Positions 62,355-64,000 of a DNA stretch of 64,000 bases are shown here, piece after piece. The notes below the pieces were generated by a model that searched no databases, was not told the origin of the DNA, and saw nothing but the letters and a program-made list of their open reading frames with translations. The stretch spans positions 372,001-436,000 of the forward strand of contig CAWDXO010000022.1 of assembly GCA_963806335.1 (NCBI GenBank), given 5' to 3'. How positions within the stretch are numbered: position 1 is the stretch's first letter; each line of letters opens with the position of its first letter. This DNA comes from Palsa-504 sp963806335. Lineage in GTDB: Bacteria; Actinomycetota; Actinomycetes; Streptosporangiales; Streptosporangiaceae. A program made the position numbers and the translations under genes.

Positions 62355-63178
62355 GCTGGACGATCGATGAGTGGTTCGTGATCGCGCTGGCCCGGACCAT
62401 CCGGCCGCGGGAAACCGTGTTCCACGGCTTCGGCAGCCCCTGCGCTCAGGTCGCGATGCACGTCGCGCGGCGCACCCATGCGCCTGACATCCTGCTGGTC
62501 GAGGGCGCGATGTACGCGATCAACCCGGATCCGCCGTTCATCCCGCCGACCAGCAACGACGCCAGCCTGAGCCGGGGCGCCGCCTACAGCATGCGGTTCG
62601 AGGAGTTCTTCGACGCCGCGATCCGCGGCGACGTGGACCGGATGTTCCTGTCCGGCGGCCAGATCGACGGGTTCGGCAACACCAACGTCACCGCGATCGG
62701 GCCGGCCGGGAAGCCGAAGGTGAAGCTCGGCGGCGGGGGAGGCGGCTGCAACCTGTCGGCCACGATCGGCCACCTCACCGAGTGGACTACCAGGCACCGG
62801 TCCGGCCGGACCCTGGTGGAGGCGTGTGACTTCATCACCGACATCGGGCACCGCACGCCGCGGGGCAGCCGGGCCGACCTCGGCTTTACCGGCGGCGGCC
62901 CGCAGTGGCTGGTCACCGAGCTGGGCGTGTTCGATTTCCGCGACGGCCAGGCGCGGCTGGTGCAGGTCTTTCCCGACGTCAGCGTGGCCGAGATCCGCGC
63001 GGCCACGGGTTTCGGTCTGCAGACGGCCGGCGACCTCCGCGCGGTCCCGCCGCCGTCGGTCTCCGAGCTGGCCGCGGTCCGTTCGGTGGACCCGCTCGGC
63101 GTGCGCAAGTCCGAATTCTCCGCCCGCGAGCTCACCCGGGTCTTCCAGCATGGGGACGGCCAGGACTGCGCATGCTGA
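62351..63178 (+). CDS. CoA-transferase subunit B (glutaconate/3-oxoacid type)
   Basis: 275 residues, TTG 62351 overlapping the alpha stop. VFHGFGSPCAQVAMHVARRTHAPDILLVEGAMYAINPDP, MFLSGGQIDGFGNTNVTAIG and KLGGGGGGCNLSA are class I beta-chain elements. The family's catalytic Glu was not located with certainty; EGAMY at about residue 50 is a candidate. Followed by the acyl-CoA synthetase gene (7-nt overlap). Confidence 0.85.
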   Translation: MSWTIDEWFVIALARTIRPRETVFHGFGSPCAQVAMHVARRTHAPDILLVEGAMYAINPDPPFIPPTSNDASLSRGAAYSMRFEEFFDAAIRGDVDRMFLSGGQIDGFGNTNVTAIGPAGKPKVKLGGGGGGCNLSATIGHLTEWTTRHRSGRTLVEACDFITDIGHRTPRGSRADLGFTGGGPQWLVTELGVFDFRDGQARLVQVFPDVSVAEIRAATGFGLQTAGDLRAVPPPSVSELAAVRSVDPLGVRKSEFSARELTRVFQHGDGQDCAC

Positions 63179-64000
63179 CGCAGGCCAGCCTGGCCGCGGT
63201 GTTCGAGCCGCGCCGGATCGCCCTGGTCGGCGCCTCCGACCGGCCGGGCTCTGTAGGCCGCCTGCTGTGGGACAACCTGGCTGATTTCCCCGGTGAGGTG
63301 CTGCCGGTCAGCCAGGCGGCTACGGTCGGCGGCCGGCCAGCGTACCCCGACCTGCGGCATGTCCCTGGCCAAGTGGACCTCGCGGTCATCGTGACGCCGG
63401 CCGCCACCGTGCCGGACATCATCCGCTCCGCCGACCGGAAGGTCAGCGCGGTCGTGGTGCTCAGCGCGGGATTCGCGGAGACCGGGCCGGACGGGGCGAA
63501 GCTACAGGCTGAAGCGGTGGCCGCGGCCCGCGCAGGCGGCGTCCGCCTGGTCGGCCCCAACTGCTTCGGCGTGCAGAACGCCGACCTCCCGCTGAACGCC
63601 TCCATCGCGGCCGGCACGCCGCGCGGCGGCGGCGGGGTCAGCATCGTCACCCAGTCCGGGTCCTACGGCATGGCCGTGCACGCCCTCGGCCAGGACGAGG
63701 GACTGCGCGTCGCCAAGGTGTTCGCGGCCGGCAACAAGGCGGACATCACCGACGCCGAGGTCCTCGCCTACCTGCGGCAAGACCAGGAGACCAGGGTCAT
63801 CTGCCTAATCCTGGAATCGATCACCGACGCCCGCCGGTTCTTCGCTGAGGCCTGCCGCACCACCCCGGTCAAGCCGGTCATCGCGGTCGTCGGCGGCCGG
63901 ACCGGCGCGGGTCAGCGGGCGGCCGTCTCGCACACGGCCGCGCTGGCCGCCGATGAGGCCGTCCGTGACGCGGCACTGCGGCAGGCCGGGGTGGTCCGGG
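63172..64000 (+). CDS. NDP-forming acyl-CoA synthetase, C-terminus beyond window
   Basis: At least 276 residues, open at the window edge. CoA-binding domain RIALVGASDRPGSVGRLLWDNL, GPNCFGVQN, IVTQSGSYGMAVHALGQDEGLRVAKVFAAGNKADITDAEVLAYL and VSHTAALAADEAV identify the acetyl-CoA synthetase (ADP-forming)/succinyl-CoA ligase-like family. It interconverts acyl-CoA and acid with ATP formation. Overlaps the CoA-transferase gene, closing the CoA-handling module. Confidence 0.9.
   Translation, partial: MLTQASLAAVFEPRRIALVGASDRPGSVGRLLWDNLADFPGEVLPVSQAATVGGRPAYPDLRHVPGQVDLAVIVTPAATVPDIIRSADRKVSAVVVLSAGFAETGPDGAKLQAEAVAAARAGGVRLVGPNCFGVQNADLPLNASIAAGTPRGGGGVSIVTQSGSYGMAVHALGQDEGLRVAKVFAAGNKADITDAEVLAYLRQDQETRVICLILESITDARRFFAEACRTTPVKPVIAVVGGRTGAGQRAAVSHTAALAADEAVRDAALRQAGVVR

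Noticed and set aside
1..64000. tRNA, rRNA, CRISPR, integrase or insertion sequence
   Set aside because: None was recognised on reading both strands; no clusters of spaced repeats or terminal inverted repeats with transposase were found.

Overview
The window is high-GC DNA packed with tightly overlapping genes (ATGA, TGATG and TAGTG junctions) and many GTG/TTG starts. The tlyA-nadK-recN run, a DUF1707 protein and a large one-pass Ser/Thr receptor kinase point to an actinobacterium, probably a soil actinomycete. A finer placement cannot be made from the sequence alone. No rRNA, tRNA, CRISPR array, transposase or phage gene was recognised.

Layout. (1) 1-10.1 kb: a beta-glucan/oligosaccharide utilisation locus on the minus strand: a secreted GH9 glycosidase (cut by the window edge), a GH4 NAD-dependent glycosidase, two ABC ATPases, two permeases and a family-5 binding lipoprotein. 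It is faced by a divergent ROK-type repressor, and a promoter overlapped by a palindrome lies between them. One permease gene carries an apparent frameshift, and a 16-bp hairpin separates the binding-protein gene from the permeases. (2) 10.1-25 kb: an SDR, a DUF1697 protein, a GH18 chitinase-like lipoprotein, two MFS transporters, a DUF1707 membrane protein whose frame runs into a GH13 glycosidase gene, a P-loop kinase, a PIG-L deacetylase, a receptor kinase with an Asp-box propeller, a MarR pair and a methyltransferase. (3) 24.3-31 kb: housekeeping genes purC, cutA, an unlisted 54-residue membrane protein, a DoxX-like protein, a phosphatase, an SCP2-like protein, then tlyA, nadK and recN. (4) 31-43.5 kb: a GntR regulator and divergent LIV-type importer, a class III CoA-transferase, a fused carboxyltransferase, a frameshifted serine-glyoxylate-type aminotransferase and a GlcD-GlcF fusion oxidoreductase. 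(5) 43.6-47 kb: a second nadK, an epimerase-like SDR and an acyl-CoA dehydrogenase-like protein.

(6) 47.3-64 kb is the most interesting region. It holds homologues of all four enzyme types of the coenzyme M-dependent epoxide carboxylation pathway: epoxyalkane:CoM transferase (57.1 kb), an R-hydroxypropyl-CoM dehydrogenase-like SDR (51.5 kb), a second SDR resembling the S-enzyme (52.3 kb) and a 2-ketopropyl-CoM oxidoreductase/carboxylase homologue with the diagnostic Cys-x4-Cys, Phe-x4-His and sulfonate-binding arginine positions (49.9 kb). Among them sit TPP-dependent E1 alpha and beta genes, two paralogous PucR regulators and two paralogous MEDS-domain sensors. Downstream lie a CoA-acylating aldehyde dehydrogenase, an internally deleted CoA-disulfide-reductase-like protein, a two-subunit CoA-transferase and an NDP-forming acyl-CoA synthetase cut by the window edge. 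I infer a CoM-dependent C2-C4 epoxide, alkene or ketone assimilation island with its own small-molecule sensing. No monooxygenase and no CoM biosynthesis gene is visible inside the window.
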